A stretch of 64,000 bases of DNA from Balanoglossus misakiensis (taxonomy: Eukaryota; Hemichordata). The notes beneath the pieces were generated by a model. That model made no database searches, had not been told where the DNA came from, and saw only the letters and a list, made by a program, of their open reading frames with translations. The DNA lies in assembly GCA_040954595.2 (NCBI GenBank), contig CM082582.2, forward strand, positions 9,610,001-9,674,000. Reading direction: 5' to 3'. Position 1 is the stretch's first letter. Each line of letters opens with the position of its first letter. The translations under genes were made by a program, and so were the position numbers. Positions 13,801 to 24,489 of the stretch are shown piece after piece.

Positions 13801-16673
13801 TGATGTTTATTATAATGCAGGGGCTACTGAGGCCAAGTGAAAATGTCAACGCTAATCTATATTCTTGATAAACTTGCCTTACAAATGCCAGAATGTTATC
13901 TCGAAATATTTTGCAGTTTGCTTCACTACTGGGATGCAAATTCACATCCTTATGTCATTCACTATGCAACTTTTAAGCAGAAGTCACCCGGACAGGCTAC
14001 AGCAACGAACGAATGAACCAGCTATATCACACAAACACACGAGAGAGATCGCATCGCACAAGTAATTGCCTTGCGAAATTCACCAAGGCTACTTTGCATT
14101 GCTCCCAGACTTTAAATAGCTTCGAAAGAAACGCGGTTTCTCATGGCACAGTTTTTAATGGCCGCCAGTCACAGCCATGCCATTGTATGGCGAAACAACA
14201 TCTATATTTCAATCAAAGTGCTACGCGCAAATGCCTACTTTCGAAGAAGCCTATTTATAAGACGGGTGATCCAATTCCCGTTCAGAACAACATTCTGCGG
14301 ATGAGAAACCAATTAGGGTATTATGGGAAAATAATTACAATGAACCATCTATAGTATTTATCAAAAGGGTACTGCGACGTGGCTTGGCCATTGATACTGT
14401 AAGTGATTGGAAAAAGCGTTTACTAAAAAATAGAACTGAAATAAAAGTTCAATTTTTTTTAAAAGGGACATGGTGGACAGAGCGCCGCTTAAAGAGCAAA
14501 TCGATAAACGATTTTCTTTCTATCTGTTTTCCCACAATACATGTAGATGGCGATGAAGGGTGTGCACTTGACGATTTTCACTGTAGAGGTAGCGGTCTAT
14601 GCATTCCAGCGTCTGCGGTCTGCGATGGTTACAACCACTGTGGCGATTTTCAAGATGAGCGAAACTGCGGCGAAGGTAAGTTGCCCCGTGGCTGCACGGA
14701 GTGAACCTAAGCGTATGCAAATGTATTCATCATCTCTCACGTATGACTCATATGCCGAGATAACACGAACGATGGGAAATTACTTTAGGCAGTATTGGAA
14801 TGGGCGTAAACAATAGAATCGCTGGTAGTTGTAAATTAAAAAAATAATACGGGCCATAGTTTTAAAGTAATTGCTTCCACCTCTGGGCTGTTATTAAAAT
14901 CGCATTTTAATTTGTGTTCTACTCATTTTGAACCAAAATCACCGATTCATCTTAAAGACCTGCCGTCAACATTTTCACATGGTACAATTAATATGTTCCT
15001 GCAAGACTATAGAGTCATGTAGGTTACTTTTCACACCATAATCAAATGCTCTCCCTGTTTTGCTGTTACTTATTTCCAGATACATTTCTTTAAGCATGAT
15101 AACAGTGTTCATATATCATTGCTGGCGGCCCTTTTGATTCAGCGATGTAATCGCGTCTGGGGCAGGGATAATTCGTTTCAGAAACTGGGCTACTGCGGAG
15201 AAGAAAAACCAATTTCCTTCATCATTTGATGCAGTTTGTCATCTTAATTTAGCAAGCCGGCGTAATAGCCCGAGGTTGTGCGATAGCCTTTGTCTTGGTC
15301 GTAACACCCGCCAATTTGATTAACAAATTTAAATGAGAAACCGGGGATTGATAATTGTCAGAACATCACTGTGAAAGGGGGAATTGTCCGCGATTATATA
15401 TTACTTAATGGATGGAATCGCGGAAATTTTTCAGCATAAACAATGACGAAGACAATATATTTCTAATTGTGTCTTTTATCAAAATCCCAACGGGCAATTT
15501 TCATCGACTCGACATGGCATATCATACATGCTATGCTGGTTTTCGCTGGTATTATCAAACCTGATAATAACGCTGTCACATTCAATAAACTCTTTTGAAA
15601 ATTGCCACTGCTACTCATTTTCAAGCAAGAATGTGCATTTTCCTTGCGGCATATACACCGCATAGTACGAAAAATACCGGAATGTAAGTAAGGTCTTAGA
15701 TGTGTCATGAAAATGACATATTAATAGATTCACGCTAACTATGTCGCCCCCTTTTCCAATGTGGACGCGCAGCCGTGCTTTTGAGAGCGGTAGGGGTGAA
15801 CCAGAGTTTTGGCATGAAATGGTTGCACTTCACACGCCATTTTTCATTCTGTCGTCATTATATATTGTAGACTTTTCAATCCCGCCGCCCGAAGACATAT
15901 GCAACCCAGAAGAGTTCTATTGCGGAGTGTATGGCAACGGCGCATGCGTGTACCGACAGTACGCTTTGTGTGATGGCTGGAAGGATTGCAAAGATGGCTC
16001 GGATGAGGGCGACTGCCCGAATATGCGTACGTATACTTTCTTGCAATTTTTGTCTCGCGTCGTAGTGGCAATTCACGGTTGATGTAATCGAAGCAAATGC
16101 TAATCACGTAGACTATGTGACACGAGACTGGACTAATATGGCCCTCCGAGATCTCGTAAAAACGTCACTTTCTTCGCTGGATGCCAGGGAGCCCACGAGA
16201 CTGCGTATAGAACAGCTGCTTTCAGCAATGCATTTTAAAGCCCGTCCTCCGAGATTTGCCAAGGCTTATGATGTTGTGTTAAACGGGTAATGGAGAAATT
16301 TATGGAGATGTACAAAAATTTATCGCTAGCGCCCATAATATAAATACAGACATAAGAAGGAAGGAGAGGGAAAGAGACAGATTGACAGAGACGAACAGAC
16401 AGACATACATACATGATTGTGATACGTATATTATGTAATAGACTTTCTGTCCATTACGATGTAAATAACCCTGGTAACACGTTTTATTTCTCTGCAGCTA
16501 ATGTCGTTTCCGGGGAAACCATCGTCGGCATTTTGATTGGAATCGTTTTAGCGGGCTTTGTGATCTCACTTATAGCTATGGTGATTTACAGACGCGTTGA
16601 GAAGTCACGAGAACGCGCAAAACGGATGAAGAAGCAAGCCGCCGAGAAAGAACCCCAACCGACGGCGGTGTAA
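4839..16673 (+). CDS. Type I membrane protein, CUB-CUB-LDLa-LDLa-TM (NETO-like architecture)
   Basis: Eight exons: 4839-5001, 6231-6370, 7302-7572, 8624-8794, 9875-10093, 14547-14675, 15871-16026 and 16498-16673. Together they encode 474 residues. Domains in order: a signal peptide (FALMLMAVLAIASS); a CUB domain beginning DCGGVYKKP with SPNYP and ending GFNLEYFIF; a divergent second CUB over exons 4-5 (VCDDIA to FRGFKAIY); two LDL-receptor class A repeats, with CDGYNHCGDFQDERNC and CDGWKDCKDGSDEGDC as calcium cages; a transmembrane helix (IVGILIGIVLAGFVISLIAM); and a short basic tail (YRRVEKSRERAKRMKKQ). All introns are phase 1 except the one inside CUB1, which fits exon-shuffled extracellular modules. 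Vertebrate NETO1/2, kainate-receptor auxiliary subunits, have CUB-CUB-LDLa-TM. This protein has one extra LDLa and a much shorter tail, so I call it NETO-like and do not claim orthology. The largest intron, 10094-14546, has no recognisable exon. Confidence 0.88.
9857..9870 (+). repeat. C14 homopolymer as polypyrimidine tract
   Basis: Fourteen consecutive C bases sit directly before the ACAG acceptor of the CUB/LDLa gene exon starting at 9875. They form most of its polypyrimidine tract. Confidence 0.8.
16345..16414. repeat. Purine-rich GAAGGA / CAGA / CATA simple repeat
   Basis: Degenerate purine-rich units pass into ACAGACAGA and CATACATA units in the last intron of the CUB/LDLa gene. This is a low-complexity sequence. 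Confidence 0.6.
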
Positions 16674-19169
16674 AGTGTGTTTACACTTTGTAACCGGGCT
16701 ATTTGATCATGGTGCTTTTTACACATGGAAGCAAATTGCGGAGGTGTGTCTCACGCGTGACCTTTCCTCTACCTCCTCTGCACTCAACACGGCCATACGT
16801 CGGAAAATTGTTGGGTTACCGGATACAATGAGGTCGACGTTTAGTTCGCGCTACTTCGCAGCTTGAGTAAGCGAATTGGATATCGCCTGCGGAGTAAGAA
16901 TTTCAATAAGCGTCTTTGGCTCAAATTGAGCACGACTTTTAGGATACAAAGGACATTCTGAACGAAAGAATTTCCTTTCACGCAGATCCCAACTGGAGAG
17001 AAAATCGATGACAATCGGGGCGATAAGTACCACACGTAGTGGTGGCTGCAGGTTACTGAAAACAATCAACGCAGACGTCTATTGCGCGCGTGTCAGCCAT
17101 TTTCAATCGACCACAAACTACTCGAAGATTTACCAATCTTGTGGCTAACACTTATAGGGAATCAACACGTTTTTTTTTCTCAAAGCAATAATCGTTTTTT
17201 GTACTTAGACCTCTGAACGAAGAGGTCACGATGAAATCTGGTATTCAGTGTTGTCTTTGGCATTTTAAAAAACAATCATTATACATTTGTGGTTATGAGT
17301 TCAGTTACTGTTTTTCAGAAGAAACCACGGTTGATGTGTTTGAGGGCATTCAGTGTTCGTCACTTGTTTTATTATGATATCATACCGTGTTGTTTGTGCA
17401 GGATTTGTATTCGAAATCTTTACCAACGATTCCTCTCCTTATCGTGTGTAATAGCAGCAACTTGTGACAATGCATTCGAGTTGTGTTTTACGATTTGTTT
17501 TGTTGTGAGTGTTTCCTTCCTGTGTTCAAACTATTTCTGATTTTTTTCATTTGGATTTTGATATGACTTCGATGGACCGTGTGTGGATATCATTGTTTGG
17601 TCCATTTTATGCAAATGTCAGTATGAATGCACAGAACTTCAAGCCTTTGTGCCAAAGAATTTCAGCAACATTAACACATTTAACGCACTGAAAGTGCAAT
17701 GAATGGCATTTTGTGAAGTAATGTGGGATGTAAAGTAATTTCCCGGATTGAGCTTTTTATTACTGTAACAGATGAATTATGTGACCAATTTCCATTATTA
17801 GACCAATTAAGTAGTCACTTTCAATTCTATATACATGTAGATGCACTAGCAAAAGCGTGGATTCCGATTGCACGGGGGCTTTCGTCACAGCGACAATGGT
17901 GCCCTCAGCGTCTGATGTACAAGACTTGTTAGTTGAGTGGAATATTTTAATCAGCTGTCGATTCTCCTGATTGCAAATCCTTTGGGAAGTTTCAGAAACG
18001 CGGATGTCATTTACAGTAGTTTGATGACAAAGTGTAGATTATTTTTTTCTGTTTCGGGCTTTTTTTTAACTTTCTCCTTCTATGTCAGTCACGTATGAGC
18101 AAGTTCTCGTCTTTATCTTTCTCTGATGTACATCTAACACTATAGGTAGAAGTTTTTGATGTTAACTCATTTCAAATAAACGTGAAAATAAAACGGTTTG
18201 ACAAATTCGTAATATCCCATACTCGTGGTTCTTGACGTAGCACATTTTGGCCAAACTATGATCACGTGAGGAAAATACAGAGGAGGCGTGCATGTGAAAT
18301 AGAGTCATGACGAGTTTTGCTTTTATCAACATTATGGCGTACACGATTGATCGTTCGTTATAGCAAAGGGCTCAAATTTCGCGTGAAACTCGGTGTTATG
18401 GCGAAGCCAATTTGCGCATTGCATCCGAACAATCGGTATACCGGTAATTGAAGGTCGATGATTAACTTTTTCACCGGGAAAACGATATCCCATTTTCAGA
18501 ACGAAAGATAATATTTAGCTTATCATGAATTTAACGTTCTATCCGCGGTGTAACGGAGAGAATATTAAAGTTGTATTCAAAAGGTACATGTGACATGCAT
18601 AGCAAACGTGAATCAAAATGTGGAATAAATGTCGACAGAAAGGTCAAAAAGGTCGCAGACAAATAGAGGCTTTAAAAAGCAGATAGACTGATAATTATAC
18701 TTTACAGTTTACTGTAATTCACTGTCCGACGTAATATGAATTATGAAAAGGACTAAATGGGAGTCGTAAAACAGAATCGTTTTACGGATTATGTTTTATA
18801 TGCAATACGTGTACTGGTAACGAACATCGTGTCATATTACGTGCCTGGAACAACAAAATGCCAAACATGCATTTTGGCATGTAACTGTGTCCTTATTTTT
18901 CGTATGTGTCACTGATATCCAAACTGGTAATCTATAAGACTCAATAAACGTATCATACATGACGGATAATGGACAGAGTTGGAGTCAGCTAGATCATATG
19001 AATACGACAATGCCCCACGGGAATTAATTGTTTCTTTCAGGGCTGCCACACGACGGAAATTGCCGTAATTGATCTTTTTTAATTAGCGGCTATCGAGGAC
19101 CTGATAAAAGTTCACGGCCCTGTACTTGACGAAGCGCACTTTGCTTTCTGTCGTGCGTGTGGTGAAAAA
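16674..19169. other. 3' UTR of the CUB/LDLa gene and intergenic region
   Basis: No supported exon was found. The region is T-rich after 17160, as expected of a long 3' UTR. A canonical polyadenylation hexamer occurs at 18175. The remainder up to the astacin start shows no feature I can name. Confidence 0.5.
18175..18180 (+). terminator. Candidate polyadenylation signal AATAAA (CUB/LDLa gene)
   Basis: This is a canonical hexamer about 1.5 kb after the stop codon of the CUB/LDLa gene. Its use is inferred from position only. Confidence 0.4.
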
Positions 19170-22100
19170 ATGCGCGCCGTAGATGTTTTAGTGTTCGGGT
19201 TGTTCTCGCTGTGGCTGGCAGAGGTAAGTGAAGACAATTTCAACTGTCAAATTGTACACACTACAAATTGTGGGTCTTTTTACCCCGCCGAGGCCAACCC
19301 TGCCTACATCGTTAACTTCAATTCATCCGAAAACATCATCATTCAAGGCGCTGATTGCGGTAATTGTTAAATCACTCGGAGACATGTCAGCATTAACCGC
19401 ATCCTTCCTGTTTGGAATCGTAAATTGCTATAAAAACGAAAACGTCTTTTATCCGAACTATGTTTCATATCACTATGATGGTTTAATGCAGGATTTTCAA
19501 GGTTTTCATTGATTTTTTTCAGGATGTTCTTTCCGGGGCTGTCGAAGATGTTAATCACGCTCCCGAGAAGGTGTGTCACTCTATATATTTATATCAATTC
19601 TAAGTACATGCAATGTGCTATAATGGAGGTCCACAATATCACACAATACAATATATGCGTCTGCCATCTACCACTAGAAACCAGTATTCTTCTATCATAT
19701 CCTAATTCGAAATACATATTTTTATAATTTTATATTTTCAACAGGAGGCTCGAAATGCCAAGAAAAAGAGTGAGTATTTTTATATTCAATTTGTTAATAT
19801 GGGAAACCATAATAAAAATAAACCCGTAGTAGTAGTTACACTTAATTCTGTATGGCGGAATGTTGTGGTTATATCACTCTAATTTTCTGACCTACAAATT
19901 TTTACATTCTTCTCTGTAGAAATCACGTTCGGTGAAAATGAAAATGACGCTATGTCATACATACTTGAACGGAATGAAAAACCCGGAAAGGGTAAGTTAA
20001 TTTCCTATTTTTTATACGGATACGGAACTGTCAAGTTACACAATTCAAGTTACAGAATTGTGTATGCATTAATAGCATAACTTACAACACACAAGAAAAC
20101 AAAATGGCCGCTGTCCATCGGCCATCTTTCTCTGCTATCTCAGCGCTGGGCTCGACTGTGGTTAGGTTTCATTTCTACCTCGCGTCTGAAAATTTCATTG
20201 GAGTACCTTGCTGACGTAAGTTGAAAATTCCAAATCAATAGACTATAACTTTAAATTTACATGTTTAGAGAATAAAATGACAGAAACATGTTACTTACAG
20301 TAGAGTATGTGCGCATTGGGGGCTGCAAGCCAGGAGGAAAGGCACCCACGATTTCCGTCGTCACTTTCCATGACCGATGGTTTATGTGCGTTATCTTAAA
20401 TGAGGCTACCAAAATCCTGCTAAGTCCAGTCCATATCGTCACAGTCATGACCTTCACTTTCACTTGGTTGTCGGAAATTGCTCTGGGAAATGAAAAGGTC
20501 GCCATTACTTTCAGCCATGGTGTTTGTACGTCAAAGATTGAGTTCCGAATGATGGAAGTGGCACCGCACCGACCATCTGACAAATGAACTGGCTGAAAAC
20601 TATCCAATGGAAATGCGTCATTCACCAGGTGTATTTTGTGAAGCTTGTGATTGGTTGATGTGATTGAGAAGCTGTTTAGCATACCAAGATAACAAATGTG
20701 GTCATAACGATACGTGTTGTTAGCCAGATAATGTACTGGTGTAGTGCAATTCATACATTGAACTCACGGCCATCGATATTGTGTCTACATCAGCACTAAT
20801 ATCGTTACCTCCCCCACCCCTATTTTTGCCGACAGAGAAAGATATCGTACCACTGGTAGAGGGCGACATATACATTCCAAGATTAGAAGGCTCTTACAGA
20901 TACAAAGAAGGTGGAGAGGTTAGTTACAATGACATGAATCTAGTATTATTACAGTTGGTGATTAAAATAGTCCAACAATAAATTGATGTTCTGACATATG
21001 CTTTATCATTTCCAGCCCCCGTTCGCCGATTTCCGTGAACGTGACACGAGCAGACTCTGGAGAGATGGTGTCGTGCCATACGTCATCGATTCTAAGTTTA
21101 GTAAGTAGACTGCTGATGCTGTTTTATTGTCGCTCAAGCCGCAGTGTATGATATACTGAACGATCTCTCGTCACATTTCTATCACGTACATTTGGATTTG
21201 ATTGTCATTTCTTCCCAACAGAAAAGAAGACCAAGAAACACATCAAAGAGGCTATCGACCATTTCCACGAAAGAACTTGCATTCGATTTGTGAAAAGAAA
21301 GAAAGAGGCGGATTATTTGTTGATAAAACGATCAACAAAGTAAGATTCGATCCTTTCACTCATGTTTAAAGCCAGCCACGATGGCATTCGTGACCCAATT
21401 TCCTTTAAATGTCGATTCTGTTCACTTGCGTGTTTAACAATCACGTTCAGAAAGTTTCCCTTTGACTTTGGTATTGTTTCCAGGTGTTGGTCTGGCATTG
21501 GACGGCTGGGTGGGGAGCAGGTGATCGCCTTGGATGAATCTGCGTGCATTCACCTCGGAACCATCATACACGAATTGCTGCATACTCTGGGTTTGTACCA
21601 CGAACAGAGTCGCACGGACCGTGACATGTACGTCAATATCAAGTGGAACAACATAGAACCGGGTATGTATAGAAAAATGAGCAAAATTCATAAGGAGAAT
21701 TTCACCACCCCTGTTAGTGTTCTTTGACACTTGAGCAATCTGGGGCATTCCATTGCATTTCAGGTAAATTCAGCCAATTCGAGAGAACGTACCGCCACGA
21801 GTACACCGACCCGCTGGGGGCGACCTATGACTACTGGTCCATCATGCACTACCACAGCAAGGCGTTCAGCAGGAACGGTGAAGACACCATCGTGCCCAAG
21901 ATGATGCCAGACGTAAATATCATGCAGCGAAACTATTTCAGTCCGTTGGACTTGTACAAGATCAACTCTCTCTATGAGTGCGGTGAGTACGACAGTCGTC
22001 GTGTTCAATGCATCTGGTAGGGTTTCTTCACTTACACGATCCGATAATTGTCCTGCTTATGAAGCAAAGATTCCATCGGCTGTTATTTCAACAAGTTGTA

Positions 22101-24191
22101 TTTCTGTCTTACAGGAATGACTGGACTTGAAGACAAACGTGAGTAAACGGCTTCATTAATTTCCATGTAGCCTAACGATGCTTTTAAAGGCCCATACTTC
22201 CCGATGAGGACAGGATATAGTTTGAATTTTCAGTCACACAGTCCAAGTTGACATTTGTTTGACTTTTCTTTTAGTTCTCCCGGGTACAGGGGAGTGCTAC
22301 GTCGCAAAGAACGGCGCGGACTACCGCGGCACCGTCAGTAAGACCAAAAGTGGTCGCGACTGCCAGTCGTGGGCGTCACAAACCCCGCACGAACACAAAT
22401 ACACGGACCCGTACGACGTGGCGCGGCACGGGCTCGGCGATCACAACCACTGCAGGAACCCAGACGGTCGCTCGAAGGCATGGTGCTACACGACAGATAG
22501 GAGGAAGAAACTGGAGACGTGCAAGATTGGGAAACCGAAAGAGCATTGTGCCGGTAATTGTAGAGTTAGGCGGCGTCTTCATCTTTGCTTGGTGTCTGCT
22601 GTAGTTCGCGGTCCGCATGGAAAACTTGAAGACGTCGCCTATCTCTAAAGATAGTTTGATTGGTCATTTTACCATGATAGTGAAGATTAGTGAAATTTGC
22701 GCACCAGTGGGATTTTCCTGTTATATCCCACGATTCCGCACTTCATCGACATTCACGTGATATCTCTCTCTTCCAGTAACAGGAGCGGGTGCGCCGCCAA
22801 GGCCAACACCACAAATACCAAGTGGTATAGTAATAGACGATGGTGAGTTTTAACAATTGTCTTGCTTTTTTGTTCTACTTATAGAGAATTTAACAAACAG
22901 ACAAAAAGTTGGAAAGCTAGGTGCCCGGGTCTACCCTTATCGTTTCAGAAGCCAACGAGTGCTACGTGGACGAAAGGGCGATCGACTATCGAGGCTCAGT
23001 GACCATGACTCGGGACGGCTCTCTTTGCCAGAAGTGGACAGACCAGTATCCCATCCCGCATCACTACACCCCAGAGAACTACCCGTATAAAGGGCTGGGT
23101 GATCACAGTTACTGCCGCAACCCCAACGGGGATGAACGCGGCGCCTGGTGCGTAATCGCAACTCCGTACTTTAACACACGCGGGTTTATCTCGAATATAC
23201 GTGGCTACTGCGACGTAGGGGAGCCGGCAACTTTATGCAACGGCAAGTAATGTCATTTTGTTACTTGATTGTTCAAATAGGACAAGCTTACACTGTGATG
23301 ACTACAGAATCAGAGAAATCATAATTCAAAATCACTTTCCGTGCATGGAAAAGATTTTTTTCTTTGATTAAAACCAATTTTGTCAACCTGTCCTTACAGA
23401 CACGGCCGGTTGTGGCGTCGAGTTCAACTTTCACCGACCAGGAGGGGATATGAACGACGGCGAAGAGAGGGTTCTGAATCGAGACGAGTGCTGCAGTTTG
23501 TGCAGAACCACGCCGGGTTGCATAGCATGGACTTTCGACAAGAGACCAGGCAGGAGTTTTGGAAAATGTTGGCTGAAAGACACTATATTAGATGGCATGG
23601 GAGACGATTGCTGCGATTCAGGCATATTGGAAGACGAATTAGGTGAGTCAGTTTTTAGCCTCCATTGACAAGTGGGTATCTATGTTATATATCCTCAAAT
23701 GCCACTTTTATAATTTTTGAAATTTTAATACAGGATGTTTTCCACAAGAGAACAAAACTGCCCCCGGTCTGATGACGACTTCCAGCGACGGGAACAACGT
23801 CGAACGGTACAAGGTTGCGACTCCCCTGGCCTGCTGCAATGCATGTTGGCAAAGTCGCCACTGCTTGTCTTGGACGTTTGACAAGAGTGAGGGCGCTAAT
23901 CAAGACGTCAACTGCTGGTTGCGGAGTTCAATAGACTCGACGGAGTTGGTGGAGGACGACTGCTGTGTGTCCGGTTTTCTTGGCAAGTTTTACACAAAAA
24001 ACATAACTTTAAAAGCATAGCAAACCCGACATTATCTTGCACATTTTAATTTTGGTCAACTTAAACCTGATTACACTTACTTGTCTATGGCACCAGAATA
24101 AAGTTCATCAGTACTAAAGCGCCTAGATTTTGCTCACTAAACTGTTCTTGCATGGATTTTTTGTGTTCCAGGTCAGGCCAGAGTCAACTAG
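19170..24191 (+). CDS. Secreted astacin metalloprotease with two kringle and two PAN/apple domains
   Basis: Sixteen exons join in consistent phase: 19170-19223, 19523-19570, 19745-19769, 19920-19991, 20836-20918, 21016-21100, 21222-21339, 21484-21662, 21764-21982, 22115-22138, 22275-22553, 22777-22842, 22949-23242, 23400-23642, 23734-23982 and 24172-24191. They predict 685 residues. A signal peptide (MRAVDVLVFGLFSLWLAE) is followed by a propeptide with VEGD, matching the astacin aspartate-switch FxGD. The catalytic domain has zinc motif HELLHTLGLYHEQSRTDRD, Met-turn SIMHY and C-terminal KINSLYEC, so it should be active. Next come two kringles with GLGDHNHCRNPDG and GLGDHSYCRNPNG, split by a Pro-rich linker exon, then two PAN/apple modules (ECCSLCRTTPGCIAWTFD and ACCNACWQSRHCLSWTFD). 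The exon ending at 23242 has a GC donor, and the exon ending at 23982 probably does too. If the second is not spliced, the frame stops at 24020. A secreted zinc endopeptidase targeted by its C-terminal modules is inferred. Confidence 0.88.
20257..20754 (-). CDS. Unassigned antisense ORF, exon-like, in an astacin intron
   Basis: A 165-residue frame starts with ATG at 20754 on the strand opposite to astacin, between its exons 4 and 5. Its middle part alternates hydrophobic and polar residues (ATFSFPRAISDNQVKVKVM), as in a beta sandwich, and loosely recalls H-type lectin domains. A plausible donor (GTAAGT after MRTYS) occurs near the 3' end, so it could be one exon of a nested gene. I do not recognise the protein. 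It could also be a chance frame or a decayed gene fragment. Confidence 0.25.
   Translation of the reverse strand: MNCTTPVHYLANNTYRYDHICYLGMLNSFSITSTNHKLHKIHLVNDAFPLDSFQPVHLSDGRCGATSIIRNSIFDVQTPWLKVMATFSFPRAISDNQVKVKVMTVTIWTGLSRILVASFKITHINHRSWKVTTEIVGAFPPGLQPPMRTYSTVSNMFLSFYSLNM
24097..24102 (+). terminator. Candidate polyadenylation signal AATAAA for the short astacin transcript
   Basis: This hexamer lies about 80 bp after the TAG at 24018-24020 that is reached if the last intron is retained. It also lies inside that intron, so it may define an alternative 3' end. Confidence 0.4.
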
Positions 24192-24489
24192 TCCTATATA
24201 CAAGCCAAGTTACAAGGAAGATCAGTACAAGTCATGATTGCCATTTCTCAGTGAATGTGCGACTTACTACATAGTTATAGCAACTCACGTAAAAAAGAAA
24301 GAAATTGTTCAGTCGATATTTTAGAGGAAGACCTAATGCAACTATATTCAAATTCAATTTTTTAGACTTTGAGAACTTTCATAAACATTTGTATTTCTTT
24401 GTCAAGACTGTAGTTCTTTTTTTATCCCAAATTCATCATGCACTATTAAATACCATATTTGTAATTCATCCTGTGATGCAAAGTTCCAC

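Noticed and set aside
22350-22604. Thr/Arg-rich frame overlapping kringle 1
   Set aside because: It is a shifted frame of the kringle exon; the kringle frame has the conserved Cys pattern.
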